A DNA stretch of 64,000 bases from Pseudomonas sp. FP2309 (lineage in GTDB: Bacteria; Pseudomonadota; Gammaproteobacteria; Pseudomonadales; Pseudomonadaceae). Made by a program: the position numbers and the translations under genes. Position 1 is the first letter of the stretch. Each line of letters starts with the position of its first letter. Under the pieces are notes generated by a model. It had not been told where the DNA came from. It made no database searches and saw nothing but the letters and a program-made list of their open reading frames with translations. Where the stretch lies: assembly GCF_030687575.1 (NCBI RefSeq), contig NZ_CP117439.1, positions 4,913,501 through 4,977,500 on the forward strand, read 5' to 3'. Positions 24,897 to 33,380 of this stretch are shown piece after piece.

Positions 24897-26330
24897 ATGC
24901 CTAGCGAACCCAATGGGTCCTCTGTCGACTTCGAAAAAGTCGGCACCGACTACTTCCAACAACGCGAACTGAAAAAAGGCGCCGCCGGCTGGGTGCTGTT
25001 AGTCGGCCTCGGTGTTGCCTACGTCATCTCCGGCGACTACGCCGGATGGAACTTCGGCCTGGCCCAAGGCGGCTGGGGTGGCATGTTCCTCGCCACGCTG
25101 CTGATGGCCACCATGTACCTGTGCATGTGTTTTTCCCTGGCCGAACTGTCTTCCATGATTCCTACCGCCGGTGGCGGCTACGGTTTTGCCCGCAGCGCCT
25201 TCGGGCCTTGGGGCGGGTTCCTCACCGGCACTGCCATCCTCATCGAATACGCCATCGCCCCCGCCGCCATCGCGGTGTTTATCGGCGCCTATTGCGAGTC
25301 GTTGTTCGGCATCGGCGGCTGGATGATTTATCTGGCGTTCTACATCATCTTTATCGGCATTCACATCTTTGGCGTCGGTGAAGCCCTGAAGCTGATGTTT
25401 GTGATCACCGCCATCGCCGCGATTGCGCTGGGCGTGTTCCTGGTGGCCATGGTGCCGCATTTCAACGTCGCCAACCTGCTGGACATTCCCGTCACCGAGG
25501 CCAAGGGCGCCAGCACCTTCCTGCCCTTCGGCTACGTCGGCGTGTGGGCGGCGATTCCCTACGCCATCTGGTTCTTCCTGGCGGTCGAAGGCGTGCCACT
25601 GGCCGCCGAAGAAACCAAAAACCCCAAGCGCGACCTGCCTCGCGGCTTAATCGGCGCCATTGTGGTGCTGACCAGCTTTGCCCTGTTGATTCTGGTGATT
25701 GCGCCGGGCGGCGCGGGCACCTATGCGCTGATCAAATCCGGCAACCCGCTGGTTGAAGCGCTGGCGTTGTCCTACGGCGGCTCAACCTGGATGGGCAGCT
25801 TCGTCAACCTGGTGGGCCTTGCGGGACTGATCGCCAGCTTTTTCTCGATTATCTATGCCTATTCGCGGCAGATCTTCGCGTTATCCCGCGCTGGCTACCT
25901 GCCGCGCAAGCTGTCCGAAACCAATAAGAGCAAGGCCCCGGTACTGGCGCTGGTCATCCCCGGCATCATCGGTTTTGGCCTGTCGCTGACCGGCCAGGGC
26001 GATTTGCTGATCCTGGTGGCGGTGTTCGGCGCGACCATTTCCTATGTGTTGATGATGGCTGCGCACATCACCCTGCGCATCCGTCGCCCCAAAATGGAAC
26101 GTCCTTACCGCACCCCGGGGGGCATCTTCACGTCCGGGGTTGCGCTGGTACTGGCCTGCGTGGCCGTAGTGGCGGGGTTTCTGGTAGATCCACGGGTGGT
26201 GATTGGCGCCGCGATCATCTATGGAGTATTAATTGCTTACTTTGCTTTCTACAGCCGGCATCACTTGGTAGCAGGCACGCCCGAAGAAGAATTCGCGGCG
26301 ATCCAGGCCGCAGAGGCCGCCTTGCACTGA
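24897..26330 (+). CDS. eat: Ethanolamine permease
   Basis: This APC-superfamily transporter of 477 residues has about twelve transmembrane segments and imports ethanolamine. The sequence SGDYAGWNFGLAQGGWGGM and the helix-1 region VLLVGLGVAYVISG are typical of Eat. The ATG at 24897 has AAAGG nine bases upstream; an in-frame ATG at 24840 lies in the untranslated leader. It is followed 53 bases later by eutB, so uptake and cleavage are encoded together. Confidence 0.93.
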   Translation: MPSEPNGSSVDFEKVGTDYFQQRELKKGAAGWVLLVGLGVAYVISGDYAGWNFGLAQGGWGGMFLATLLMATMYLCMCFSLAELSSMIPTAGGGYGFARSAFGPWGGFLTGTAILIEYAIAPAAIAVFIGAYCESLFGIGGWMIYLAFYIIFIGIHIFGVGEALKLMFVITAIAAIALGVFLVAMVPHFNVANLLDIPVTEAKGASTFLPFGYVGVWAAIPYAIWFFLAVEGVPLAAEETKNPKRDLPRGLIGAIVVLTSFALLILVIAPGGAGTYALIKSGNPLVEALALSYGGSTWMGSFVNLVGLAGLIASFFSIIYAYSRQIFALSRAGYLPRKLSETNKSKAPVLALVIPGIIGFGLSLTGQGDLLILVAVFGATISYVLMMAAHITLRIRRPKMERPYRTPGGIFTSGVALVLACVAVVAGFLVDPRVVIGAAIIYGVLIAYFAFYSRHHLVAGTPEEEFAAIQAAEAALH

Positions 26331-26383
26331 CTGCCGTAAACCTCGACGCGGGCACCTCGTCCGCGTCGTCAAGGAGACACTGT

Positions 26384-27778
26384 ATGGCAAGCTTTTCTCA
26401 CGCGGTGGGCGCACTCACCTACCGTTTCGACAGCCTCAAGGACGTGATGGCCAAAGCCAGCCCCGCGCGCTCCGGGGACTTCCTGGCCGGCGTGGCCGCA
26501 CAGAACGACGGCGAACGGGTGGCGGCGCAAATGGCGCTGGCGAATATCCCGCTCAAGCACTTCCTGGAAGAAGTGCTGATCCCCTATGAAAGCGACGAAG
26601 TCACCCGACTGATCATCGACACCCACGATAAACAGGCGTTTACGGCTGTCAGCCACCTCACCGTGGGCGGCCTGCGCGACTGGCTGCTCAGCGATGCGGC
26701 TGACGAACAGGCCCTACGCGCGTTGGCGCCGGGGCTGACGCCGGAAATGGCCGCGGCCGTCTCCAAGATCATGCGCGTGCAGGATTTGGTGCTGGTGGCG
26801 CAGAAGATCCGCGTGGTCACCCAGTTTCGCGGCACCATGGGCCTGCGCGGACGGCTGTCCACACGTCTGCAACCCAACCACCCCACCGATGAACCGGCCG
26901 GCATCGCCGCGAGCATTCTCGACGGCCTGCTGTACGGCAACGGCGACGCCATGATCGGCATCAACCCCGCCACCGACAGCATTGCCTCGATCTGCGCCAT
27001 GCTGGAGATGCTCGACGCGATCATCCAGCGCTATGACATCCCCACCCAGGCCTGCGTGCTGACCCACGTCACCACTTCCATCGAGGCGATCAACCGTGGC
27101 GTGCCGCTGGACCTGGTGTTTCAGTCGATCGCGGGCACCGAGGCGGCCAACGCCAGTTTCGGCATCAGCTTGAGCGTGCTGCAGGAAGGCTACGACGCGG
27201 GCTTGAGCCTCAATCGCGGCACCCTGGGCCAGAACCTTATGTATTTCGAAACCGGCCAGGGCAGCGCGCTGTCGGCCAATGCGCACTTTGGGGTCGACCA
27301 GCAAACCTGCGAAACCCGCGCCTATGCCGTGGCCCGGCACTTCAAGCCGTTTCTGGTGAACACCGTGGTCGGCTTTATCGGCCCCGAATACCTGTACAAC
27401 GGCAAGCAGATCATCCGCGCAGGGCTGGAAGACCACTTCTGCGGCAAACTGCTGGGCGTGCCGATGGGGTGCGACATCTGCTACACCAACCACGCCGAAG
27501 CCGACCAGGACGACATGGACACCCTGCTGACCCTGCTGGGCGTGGCCGGGATCAATTTCATCATGGGCATCCCCGGCTCCGACGACATCATGCTCAACTA
27601 CCAGACCACTTCGTTCCACGATGCCCTGTACGCCCGCCAGACCCTGGGCCTGAAACCGGCGCCGGAGTTCGAACAGTGGCTGGCGAAAATGGGCATCTTC
27701 ACGCAAGCCGACGGCAAAGTGCGCTTCGGCAACAGCCTGCCACCGGCGTTTCGCCAAGCCTTGGCGCAATTGGGATGA
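26384..27778 (+). CDS. eutB: Ethanolamine ammonia-lyase large subunit
   Basis: This 464-residue subunit of the adenosylcobalamin-dependent lyase splits ethanolamine to acetaldehyde and ammonia. Family blocks include [51 protein letters not shown] (read in two parts) and [25 protein letters not shown] precedes the ATG. The stop codon overlaps the start of eutC. No carboxysome-like eut genes are nearby, so this is the short catabolic type of cluster. The enzyme needs B12; btuB and btuF lie about 17 kb away in the same window. Confidence 0.96.
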   Translation: MASFSHAVGALTYRFDSLKDVMAKASPARSGDFLAGVAAQNDGERVAAQMALANIPLKHFLEEVLIPYESDEVTRLIIDTHDKQAFTAVSHLTVGGLRDWLLSDAADEQALRALAPGLTPEMAAAVSKIMRVQDLVLVAQKIRVVTQFRGTMGLRGRLSTRLQPNHPTDEPAGIAASILDGLLYGNGDAMIGINPATDSIASICAMLEMLDAIIQRYDIPTQACVLTHVTTSIEAINRGVPLDLVFQSIAGTEAANASFGISLSVLQEGYDAGLSLNRGTLGQNLMYFETGQGSALSANAHFGVDQQTCETRAYAVARHFKPFLVNTVVGFIGPEYLYNGKQIIRAGLEDHFCGKLLGVPMGCDICYTNHAEADQDDMDTLLTLLGVAGINFIMGIPGSDDIMLNYQTTSFHDALYARQTLGLKPAPEFEQWLAKMGIFTQADGKVRFGNSLPPAFRQALAQLG

Positions 27779-28608
27779 AGGAGCCGATCGTGCAACCAGA
27801 ACTGCCTGATAACCCGTGGCTGGAACTGCGCCGCCTGACCCCGGCGCGGATCGCCCTGGGCCGAACCGGCACCAGCATCCCCACCAGCGCGCAATTGGAC
27901 TTCCAGTTCGCCCACGCCCAAGCGCGAGATGCGGTGCACCTGCCGTTTGACCATGCCGGGCTGACCAGCCAATTGGCCGAGCGCGGGCGTGACAGCCTGT
28001 TGCTGCACAGCGCCGCCGCCGACCGACACAGCTACCTGCAACGCCCGGACCTGGGGCGGCGCCTGAGTGACGAATCAGCCCAGACCCTGCGCGACCACGC
28101 AGCCGCCAACCCCGGCGGCGTGGACCTCGCGGTGGTGGTGGCCGATGGCCTGTCGGCGCTGGCAGTGCATAAACATACGTTGCCGTTTCTGGCGCGCATG
28201 GAGGAACAGACCCACGCCGAAGGCTGGTCGCTGTCACCGGTGATTCTGGTGGAGCAGGGCCGTGTCGCCGTGGCGGACGAGATCGGGCATTTGCTCGGCG
28301 CCAAAATGGTGGTGATCCTCATCGGCGAGCGGCCGGGGCTCAGTTCGCCGGACAGCCTGGGGCTGTATTTCACCTACAACCCCAAGGTCGGCCTGACCGA
28401 TGCCTACCGCAACTGCATCTCCAATGTACGCCTGGAAGGCTTGAGTTATGGCATGGCGGCCCATCGCTTGCTGTACTTGATGCGAGAGGCGTGTCGCCGG
28501 CAGTTGTCGGGGGTCAACCTCAAGGATGAGGCGCAGGTACAGACGATCGAGTCCGACGATCCAGACCTGATGAAGGGCAACTTTCTGCTCAGCCCTCCCG
28601 AGGACTGA
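27775..28608 (+). CDS. eutC: Ethanolamine ammonia-lyase small subunit
   Basis: This 277-residue partner of EutB completes the B12-binding site. Signatures are [27 protein letters not shown], and the block [14 protein letters not shown] with [20 protein letters not shown]. The ATG at 27775 shares bases with the eutB TGA (ATGA), giving coupled translation for a one-to-one complex. The coding frame is open further upstream inside eutB, but that part is not eutC-like. Confidence 0.95.
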   Translation: MKEPIVQPELPDNPWLELRRLTPARIALGRTGTSIPTSAQLDFQFAHAQARDAVHLPFDHAGLTSQLAERGRDSLLLHSAAADRHSYLQRPDLGRRLSDESAQTLRDHAAANPGGVDLAVVVADGLSALAVHKHTLPFLARMEEQTHAEGWSLSPVILVEQGRVAVADEIGHLLGAKMVVILIGERPGLSSPDSLGLYFTYNPKVGLTDAYRNCISNVRLEGLSYGMAAHRLLYLMREACRRQLSGVNLKDEAQVQTIESDDPDLMKGNFLLSPPED

Positions 28609-28700
28609 TCCCGGCACGATTGCGCTTTTTGGCGTGTTTTGGCAGCATCAAGTCACGGCCGCGCGTGTGGTCACCCCCCCCTTGGAAGTCGAGGCCTGGC

Positions 28701-29159
28701 ATGCGGATTACTCAAGCGACCCTGGAACACCTGGACCTGTTGACCCCGTTGTTCGTCAAATACCGCGAGTTCTACGGCGCACTGCCGTTTCCCGACTCAT
28801 CGCGGGCCTTTCTGGAAAAGCGCCTGCGTCGCAAGGAGTCGGTGATCTACCTGGCCCTGGCCGATGATGATGACAAGAAATTGCTTGGCTTTTGCCAGCT
28901 GTACCCCAGCTTTTCGTCGCTGTCGCTCAAGCGGGTGTGGATCCTCAACGACATCTACGTCGCTGAAGACGCGCGCCGGCAACTGGTGGCGGATAACCTG
29001 ATGCGCACCGCGAAAAAAATGGCCAAAGAAACCAACGCCGTGCGCCTGCGCGTGTCCACCAGCAGTGACAACGAAGTGGCGCAGAAGACGTATGAATCGA
29101 TGGGGTTTCGTGAGGACAAAGAGTTCAAGAACTACACGCTGCCGATCAATGAAGACTGA
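28701..29159 (+). CDS. GNAT family N-acetyltransferase
   Basis: This 152-residue GNAT acetyltransferase transfers an acetyl group from acetyl-CoA to an unknown amine. Strands and acetyl-CoA-binding helix are visible in VWILNDIYVAEDARRQLVADNLM, and the C-terminal motif NEVAQKTYESMGF is typical. The start at 28701 (MRITQATLEHLDLL) fits the family better than an in-frame ATG at 28620. It stands alone, 92 bases after eutC. Confidence 0.85.
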   Translation: MRITQATLEHLDLLTPLFVKYREFYGALPFPDSSRAFLEKRLRRKESVIYLALADDDDKKLLGFCQLYPSFSSLSLKRVWILNDIYVAEDARRQLVADNLMRTAKKMAKETNAVRLRVSTSSDNEVAQKTYESMGFREDKEFKNYTLPINED

Positions 29160-29401
29160 CGTTTCGTAACGCGCGGGCGTGCACTGGTGAGCGAGCGCCC
29201 TCGCTCACCACCTCGCATTCACTCATTTTTGGGTAAGTCGCCACGACATCCTTCGCTACAAAACCGACACGCTTTTCACCTCTCAATCCGTATAATGCGC
29301 ACCTTTCGGGGTTGTAAGAAATGCGGCGTACAACTTGTAGCCTTATTACCCGAGCTTCCGCACAGGCCTGCTGAGCCGGGCCGTTCACACAGGTGTCATC
29401 C

Positions 29402-30058
29402 ATGGATTTCAACCCGCTCGACCTTATCCTGCATCTCGACGTTTACCTCGACCTGCTGGTAACCAACTACGGTCCGTGGATCTACGCCATTCTGTTCCTC
29501 GTCATCTTTTGCGAAACCGGCCTTGTGGTCATGCCGTTCCTGCCGGGTGATTCCTTGCTGTTTATCGCCGGCGCGGTGGCGGCGGGCGGTGGCATGGACC
29601 CGGTGCTGCTGGCAGGCCTGTTGATGTTGGCGGCCATCCTTGGCGACAGCACCAACTACGTGATCGGACGAACCGCCGGAGAACGCCTGTTCAGCAACCC
29701 GAACTCGAAAATCTTCCGTCGCGACTACCTGCAAAAAACCCACGATTTCTACGACAAGCACGGCGGCAAAACCGTGACCCTGGCGCGCTTCCTGCCGATC
29801 CTGCGCACCTTTGCGCCGTTCGTCGCCGGCATCGCGAAGATGCCCTACCCGCGCTTCTTCGGGTTCAGCGTGCTGGGCACCATCCTCTGGGTCGGTGGCC
29901 TGGTGACCCTCGGCTACTTCTTCGGCAACGTACCGTTTATCAAGAAAAACCTGTCGCTGCTGGTGGTGTTCATCATCCTGCTGTCCCTGGTGCCGATGAT
30001 TATTGGTGTATTCCGCAGCCGATTTGGCCGCTCCACCTCCGAAGCCAAGTCGCAGTAA
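29402..30058 (+). CDS. dedA: DedA family membrane protein
   Basis: This 218-residue inner-membrane protein of the DedA (SNARE-associated) family has about five hydrophobic segments. The signature motifs are ETGLVVMPFLPGDSLLF and ARFLPILRTFAPFVAGIAKM. DedA proteins are implicated in polyprenyl phosphate or phospholipid flipping and envelope stability. The ATG at 29402 follows AGG at nine bases; a GTG at 29393 is in frame. A TATAAT at 29291 about 110 bases upstream is a likely -10 element. It is a separate protein from the DedA-PAP2 fusion at 8.1 kb. Confidence 0.92.
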   Translation: MDFNPLDLILHLDVYLDLLVTNYGPWIYAILFLVIFCETGLVVMPFLPGDSLLFIAGAVAAGGGMDPVLLAGLLMLAAILGDSTNYVIGRTAGERLFSNPNSKIFRRDYLQKTHDFYDKHGGKTVTLARFLPILRTFAPFVAGIAKMPYPRFFGFSVLGTILWVGGLVTLGYFFGNVPFIKKNLSLLVVFIILLSLVPMIIGVFRSRFGRSTSEAKSQ

Positions 30059-30064
30059 CCGACG

Positions 30065-30880
30065 ATGTGGTCCCTCAGCGCCTGGCGTCGCCGGCGCCTG
30101 CTGGCCAAGCACCCGATTGCCGATGACACCTGGCGACGGGTGCGCCACCACCTGACCTTCCTCGACGGCATCAGCGCCGAGCAAGACCAGTGGCTGCGCG
30201 AAGCCTGCGCGATATTCCTCGCCGAAAAACACCTCACCGCCCTGCCCGGCGTCGACCTGCATCAGGAACAACGCTTGCTGCTCGCGACCCAGGCACAGCT
30301 GCCGCTGATGAACCTGGGCGACCTTGACTGGTACCAGGGCTTCCACGAAATCGTGCTGTACCCCGACGACTTCCTCAGCCCCCAGCGTCATCGCGATGCC
30401 AGCGGCGTGGAGCACGAGTGGGACGGCGAACACAGCGGCGAAGCCTGGCAGCAAGGCCCGATCATTCTGGCTTGGCCCGGCGTGCTCGCCAGCGGCCAGT
30501 GGGACGGCTACAACTTGGTGATCCACGAACTGGCGCACAAGCTCGACATGCTCAACGGCGACGCCAACGGCCTGCCGCCGCTGCACAACGACATGCGCGT
30601 GCAGGAATGGGCCAGCGTGATGCAAAGCGCGTTCGATGACCTCAACCGTCAACTGGACACCGACCCGGATGCCGAGACTGAAATAGACCCCTACGCGGCG
30701 GAAAACCCCGCGGAATTCTTCGCCGTCACCAGCGAATATTTTTTCAGTGCCCCGGATTTGCTGATCACGCATTATCCACAGGTGTACGCCCAGCTCAGCC
30801 GCTTTTATCGCCAGGATCCCCTGGCCCGCCTGACCCAACTGCAAGCGCACGACCTGCGCTATCAGCCACAGGACGAATGA
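30065..30880 (+). CDS. mtfA: MtfA-like zinc peptidase (M90)
   Basis: This 271-residue member of the MtfA/DUF980 family carries the zinc site HELAHKLDMLNG (HExxH) in its second half, and the downstream Glu may be in NPAEFFAVTSEYFF. In E. coli MtfA binds the Mlc repressor and has aminopeptidase activity; whether Pseudomonas has the same partner is unknown. The gene begins six bases after dedA and is probably in its transcript. Confidence 0.9.
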   Translation: MWSLSAWRRRRLLAKHPIADDTWRRVRHHLTFLDGISAEQDQWLREACAIFLAEKHLTALPGVDLHQEQRLLLATQAQLPLMNLGDLDWYQGFHEIVLYPDDFLSPQRHRDASGVEHEWDGEHSGEAWQQGPIILAWPGVLASGQWDGYNLVIHELAHKLDMLNGDANGLPPLHNDMRVQEWASVMQSAFDDLNRQLDTDPDAETEIDPYAAENPAEFFAVTSEYFFSAPDLLITHYPQVYAQLSRFYRQDPLARLTQLQAHDLRYQPQDE

Positions 30881-30922
30881 CTGTACGACGTCTGGCGCAT
30901 GGCATCGTCGTCAGAATATGCC

Positions 30923-30928
30923 TATAAT
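30923..30928 (+). promoter_or_regulatory. Likely -10 element of ppa
   Basis: TATAAT occurs 61 bases upstream of the ppa ATG in an otherwise GC-rich region. The -35 hexamer at 17-bp spacing is poor, so the assignment rests mainly on the -10. Confidence 0.5.
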
Positions 30929-30988
30929 CGCCGCCACTTTTAGGCCAATCCGGCCATGTCATATGGCCAACTACGGGGGCAACGCCCA

Positions 30989-31516
30989 ATGAGCTACAGC
31001 AAGATTCCGGCTGGCAAAGACCTGCCGAACGACATCTACGTCGCCATCGAGATTCCGGCCAACCACGCGCCGATCAAATACGAAATCGACAAAGACAGCG
31101 ACTGCCTGTTCGTTGACCGTTTCATGGCCACCCCGATGTTTTACCCGGCCAACTACGGCTTCATCCCTAACACCCTGGCTGACGACGGTGACCCCCTCGA
31201 CGTGCTGGTTGTAACCCCTTACCCGGTTACCCCAGGCTCGGTCATCCGCGCGCGCCCGGTCGGCATCCTGAACATGACCGACGACGGCGGCGGCGACGCC
31301 AAAGTGATCGCGGTGCCACACGACAAGCTGTCCCAGTTGTACGTGGACGTGAAGGAATACACCGACCTGCCGCCACTGCTGCTGGAACAGATCAAACACT
31401 TCTTCGAGAACTACAAAGACCTCGAAAAAGGCAAATGGGTGAAGATCGACGGTTGGGGCAACGCAGACGCCGCCCGCGCCGAGATCATGAAGTCGGTCGC
31501 TGCCTACAAAGGCTGA
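30989..31516 (+). CDS. ppa: Inorganic pyrophosphatase (family I)
   Basis: This 175-residue soluble enzyme hydrolyses pyrophosphate to phosphate and drives biosynthetic reactions forward. The metal-binding motif [10 protein letters not shown] is present, as are the active-site segments [16 protein letters not shown] and the C-terminal KWVKIDGWG. The ATG at 30989 ([13 protein letters not shown]) is the family start; an ATG at 30956 adds 11 unsupported residues. An intrinsic terminator follows. Confidence 0.97.
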   Translation: MSYSKIPAGKDLPNDIYVAIEIPANHAPIKYEIDKDSDCLFVDRFMATPMFYPANYGFIPNTLADDGDPLDVLVVTPYPVTPGSVIRARPVGILNMTDDGGGDAKVIAVPHDKLSQLYVDVKEYTDLPPLLLEQIKHFFENYKDLEKGKWVKIDGWGNADAARAEIMKSVAAYKG

Positions 31517-31545
31517 TACCTGCTCCCCATTGCCCCGGCACTTGA

Positions 31546-31573
31546 AAAAGCCCCGAGTATTCGGGGCTTTTTT
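31546..31573 (+). terminator. Rho-independent terminator of ppa
   Basis: AAAAGCCCCGA / TCGGGGCTTTTTT forms a GC-rich stem with a short TAT loop and a six-T tail, 30 bases after the ppa stop. Confidence 0.9.
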
Positions 31574-31594
31574 ATGGAAGAACGTAAACACCAA

Positions 31595-31684
31595 GTTCAA
31601 CGCTTGATACACATCGTTGAACTAAGAGTTACAACTGAAAGATCAGGCCACAACTAAGCAAAAGCCTACACGCGCAATTCAACG
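31595..31684. promoter_or_regulatory. Putative operator of the S24 repressor
   Basis: A perfect dyad GTTCAACG-N12-CGTTGAAC spans 31595-31622, and a further half-site TTCAACG occurs at 31678-31684, 46 bases before the repressor ATG. Repeated sites in front of a CI-like repressor suggest autoregulation; this is inferred. Confidence 0.5.
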
Positions 31685-31729
31685 CATGGTTTATTTGATT
31701 GGTTTTCTTGGCCAGTAAACTCTGCGTTT

Positions 31730-32506
31730 ATGAATACATCAGGTGATCGTTTAAAAGCGCTACTACGGGAAGTGCATCTTTCCGCCTCCGACTTCGCCAA
31801 AAACCGTGGTGTCACGCCTCAACACGTGAACAACTGGTTCAAACGCGGCGTGCCCATGGGCCGACTCAACGAGTTCGCAGAACTGCTCTGCGTCTCCAGC
31901 CGTTGGCTGCGCACCGGCGAAGGCCCCAAACACCCACCGGCCAACTTTCTGCTGGAAGGCCCGGACACACGCAAAGGACTGCCCATCGCCCGCGAATCAA
32001 TCGGAAAATACATCACAGGCCCCGCCTGCCCTCCGGAACCACTCGACGTGGAGATCCCCCTCCACCCCACCTTCACCTCAACCGAACGCATCCGCGTCTC
32101 CCTGCACACCCTCGACGCCCTCAACGTCGACCCCGACCGCGCGCTGGGCGCGTACATGGTCGACAACAGCATGATCGACATCATCCAACAAGGCGCCACT
32201 CTCGCCATCGACAAAGGCCGCACCCAAATCATCGACGGCGAAATCTACGCCGTCGAACACGACGGCATGCTGCGCATCAAATACCTCTACAACCGCCCTG
32301 GCGGCGGCCTGCGCATGCGCAGTCACAACGCCGGCGAGCATCCCGATGAATACCTGAACCACGAGGAACGCTTCGAACAAAACTTCACAATCGTCGGCTG
32401 GGTGTTCTGGTGGTCCACCCTCAACAACCGTCGGCCACCGGTGCCACTGGATGACCACCTTTTGGGCTGGGAAGGCTCTAAATCGGATCCGGAGGTGGGC
32501 AACTGA
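31730..32506 (+). CDS. XRE/S24 family repressor (CI/LexA-like)
   Basis: This 258-residue protein has an N-terminal Cro/CI-type helix-turn-helix (SASDFAKNRGVTPQHVNNW) and a C-terminal S24 domain. The self-cleavage dyad appears intact: Ser147 in VDNSMIDIIQQG and Lys184 in LRIKYLY, 37 residues apart as in LexA. No obvious Ala-Gly cleavage pair is seen in the linker, so RecA-stimulated cleavage is uncertain. Such proteins repress prophages and pyocin clusters (PrtR type). No phage structural gene is adjacent, so it may be a relic or may act elsewhere. Confidence 0.85.
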   Translation: MNTSGDRLKALLREVHLSASDFAKNRGVTPQHVNNWFKRGVPMGRLNEFAELLCVSSRWLRTGEGPKHPPANFLLEGPDTRKGLPIARESIGKYITGPACPPEPLDVEIPLHPTFTSTERIRVSLHTLDALNVDPDRALGAYMVDNSMIDIIQQGATLAIDKGRTQIIDGEIYAVEHDGMLRIKYLYNRPGGGLRMRSHNAGEHPDEYLNHEERFEQNFTIVGWVFWWSTLNNRRPPVPLDDHLLGWEGSKSDPEVGN

Positions 32507-32686
32507 GGTGAATGTGGGTATCATGCGCCGCACATTTGGCAGGGGGTGGCTTTGCGCTATCCACCCTGCTCGGCGATGCGGAGGAGTTCCCGCGGATGCC
32601 CTTACTATTCAGCCCGACGCAATGTGGGCTGAGCGATTTGAAGGCTGGTGAGGTTTGTCAAAAACAAGCTGAGGCAGTCCCCGAGA
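32507..32686 (+). other. Gap after the S24 repressor with possible small ORF or sRNA
   Basis: About 180 bases separate the repressor stop from a strong terminator. A 40-codon frame from the ATG at 32596 (MPLLFSPTQCGLSDL) has GAGGAG ten bases upstream, but I know no homologue. The region could equally be the 3' part of the repressor transcript or a small RNA. Confidence 0.25.
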
Positions 32687-32710
32687 AGCCGGCCACAAGC
32701 CGGCTTTTTA
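32687..32710 (+). terminator. Rho-independent terminator
   Basis: AGCCGG / CCGGCT with a seven-base loop is followed by TTTTT. It ends the transcript containing the S24 repressor. Confidence 0.8.
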
Positions 32711-32730
32711 ATGCCTGATAAATACCGTGA

Positions 32731-32762
32731 CTCAATAGTCCAACACCTGTTGGACTATTGAG
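32731..32762. repeat. Perfect 15-bp inverted repeat
   Basis: CTCAATAGTCCAACA and its exact reverse complement are separated by two bases. It sits between the two convergent terminators of the S24 and DUF3077-like genes. There is no T-tail, so it is not a standard terminator; it could be a protein or recombinase site. Confidence 0.7.
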
Positions 32763-32766
32763 CAAT

Positions 32767-32792
32767 CAAAAGCAGGTCTGCGAGACCCTGCT
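32767..32792 (-). terminator. Terminator of the DUF3077-like gene
   Basis: On the minus strand a hairpin AGCAGGGTCT-CGC-AGACCTGCT with one bulged base is followed by TTTT, 16 bases beyond the stop codon of the small gene at 32808. Confidence 0.65.
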
Positions 32793-32807
32793 CTTCTCCC
32801 AGCCGCG

Positions 32808-33044
32808 TTACGCGGGCTGCATACACTCCACAGCCCGGTCCGCCACCATCTTCGCCATCTCCACCAAATGCATCACCGCTCTCTGCGGCGCAGCCAGCGG
32901 CTCCCCAATCACCTGAGACGTCGCTACCGCACACTGCAGCAACTCAGCCACACGCACCCAGGCATCTTCAAAGCTCAGTTCTTCATTGACAGTAAAGGGG
33001 TGGGTTGCAGGCGATGCGGGCGAATTCGAAACAACGTTATCCAT
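32808..33044 (-). CDS. Small DUF3077-like protein
   Basis: This 78-residue protein (MDNVVSNSPASPATHPFTVN...) has the look of the Pseudomonas DUF3077/DUF6124-type family: FTVNEELSFEDAWVRVAELL, then a helical region ending VEMAKMVADRAVECM. Function is unknown. AGGAG lies nine bases before the ATG. It is preceded by a long, stem-loop-rich leader and followed by its own terminator. Members are common and multi-copy in pseudomonads; family membership is from memory. Confidence 0.72.
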   Translation of the reverse strand: MDNVVSNSPASPATHPFTVNEELSFEDAWVRVAELLQCAVATSQVIGEPLAAPQRAVMHLVEMAKMVADRAVECMQPA

Positions 33045-33380
33045 AGCAAAACTCCTAGCAGTAAGTGATTACCACCGTCCTTTCGCGACTAAACAATCAG
33101 AGGTGGCGGCTGTACGCAGGTTAGTCGACCGGCCGCTAGGCACCGGCGCACCCGAGGGTGCCCTGCGCACAGCCACCATAAAGTGCAGGTGAGAAGACAC
33201 CTGTCTTTGAGATGGCGCGTGCGCCTAGCGAGGTCCGGGCGACTAAACCCGATCACTGAATAACCAGTGACGATCCGCAGCCTAGTCACCCATTCCCGCT
33301 GGCGCAATGCGGTTGGGATTCTCTCGGAAACGTCCTGCAAATGAAAGAGATCAGCCCTGCTGGCCCTTTGAGCTGGGGTC
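33045..33380 (-). promoter_or_regulatory. Structured leader upstream of the DUF3077-like gene
   Basis: This 336-base gap holds several short hairpins: TCACTG-N6-CAGTGA at 33253-33270, CAGGTG-N6-CACCTG at 33186-33203, and GGCACC/GGTGCC at 33139-33162. The minus-strand motif GTTTAGTCGC occurs twice, at 33239-33248 and 33085-33094. I believe similar leaders precede related genes in other pseudomonads. An 83-codon frame at 33089-33340 is not credible as a protein. Confidence 0.45.

Noticed and set aside
32512..32718. 68-codon frame after the S24 repressor
   Set aside because: It runs across the terminator at 32687-32710, so a full-length product is unlikely; only a possible shorter frame is noted.
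31595..33044. Prophage at the S24 repressor
   Set aside because: No integrase, tail, capsid or lysis gene is present; core genes resume on both sides.
33089..33340. 83-codon frame in the DUF3077-like leader
   Set aside because: It coincides with several hairpins and repeated motifs and has no ribosome site; the region is better explained as a structured leader.
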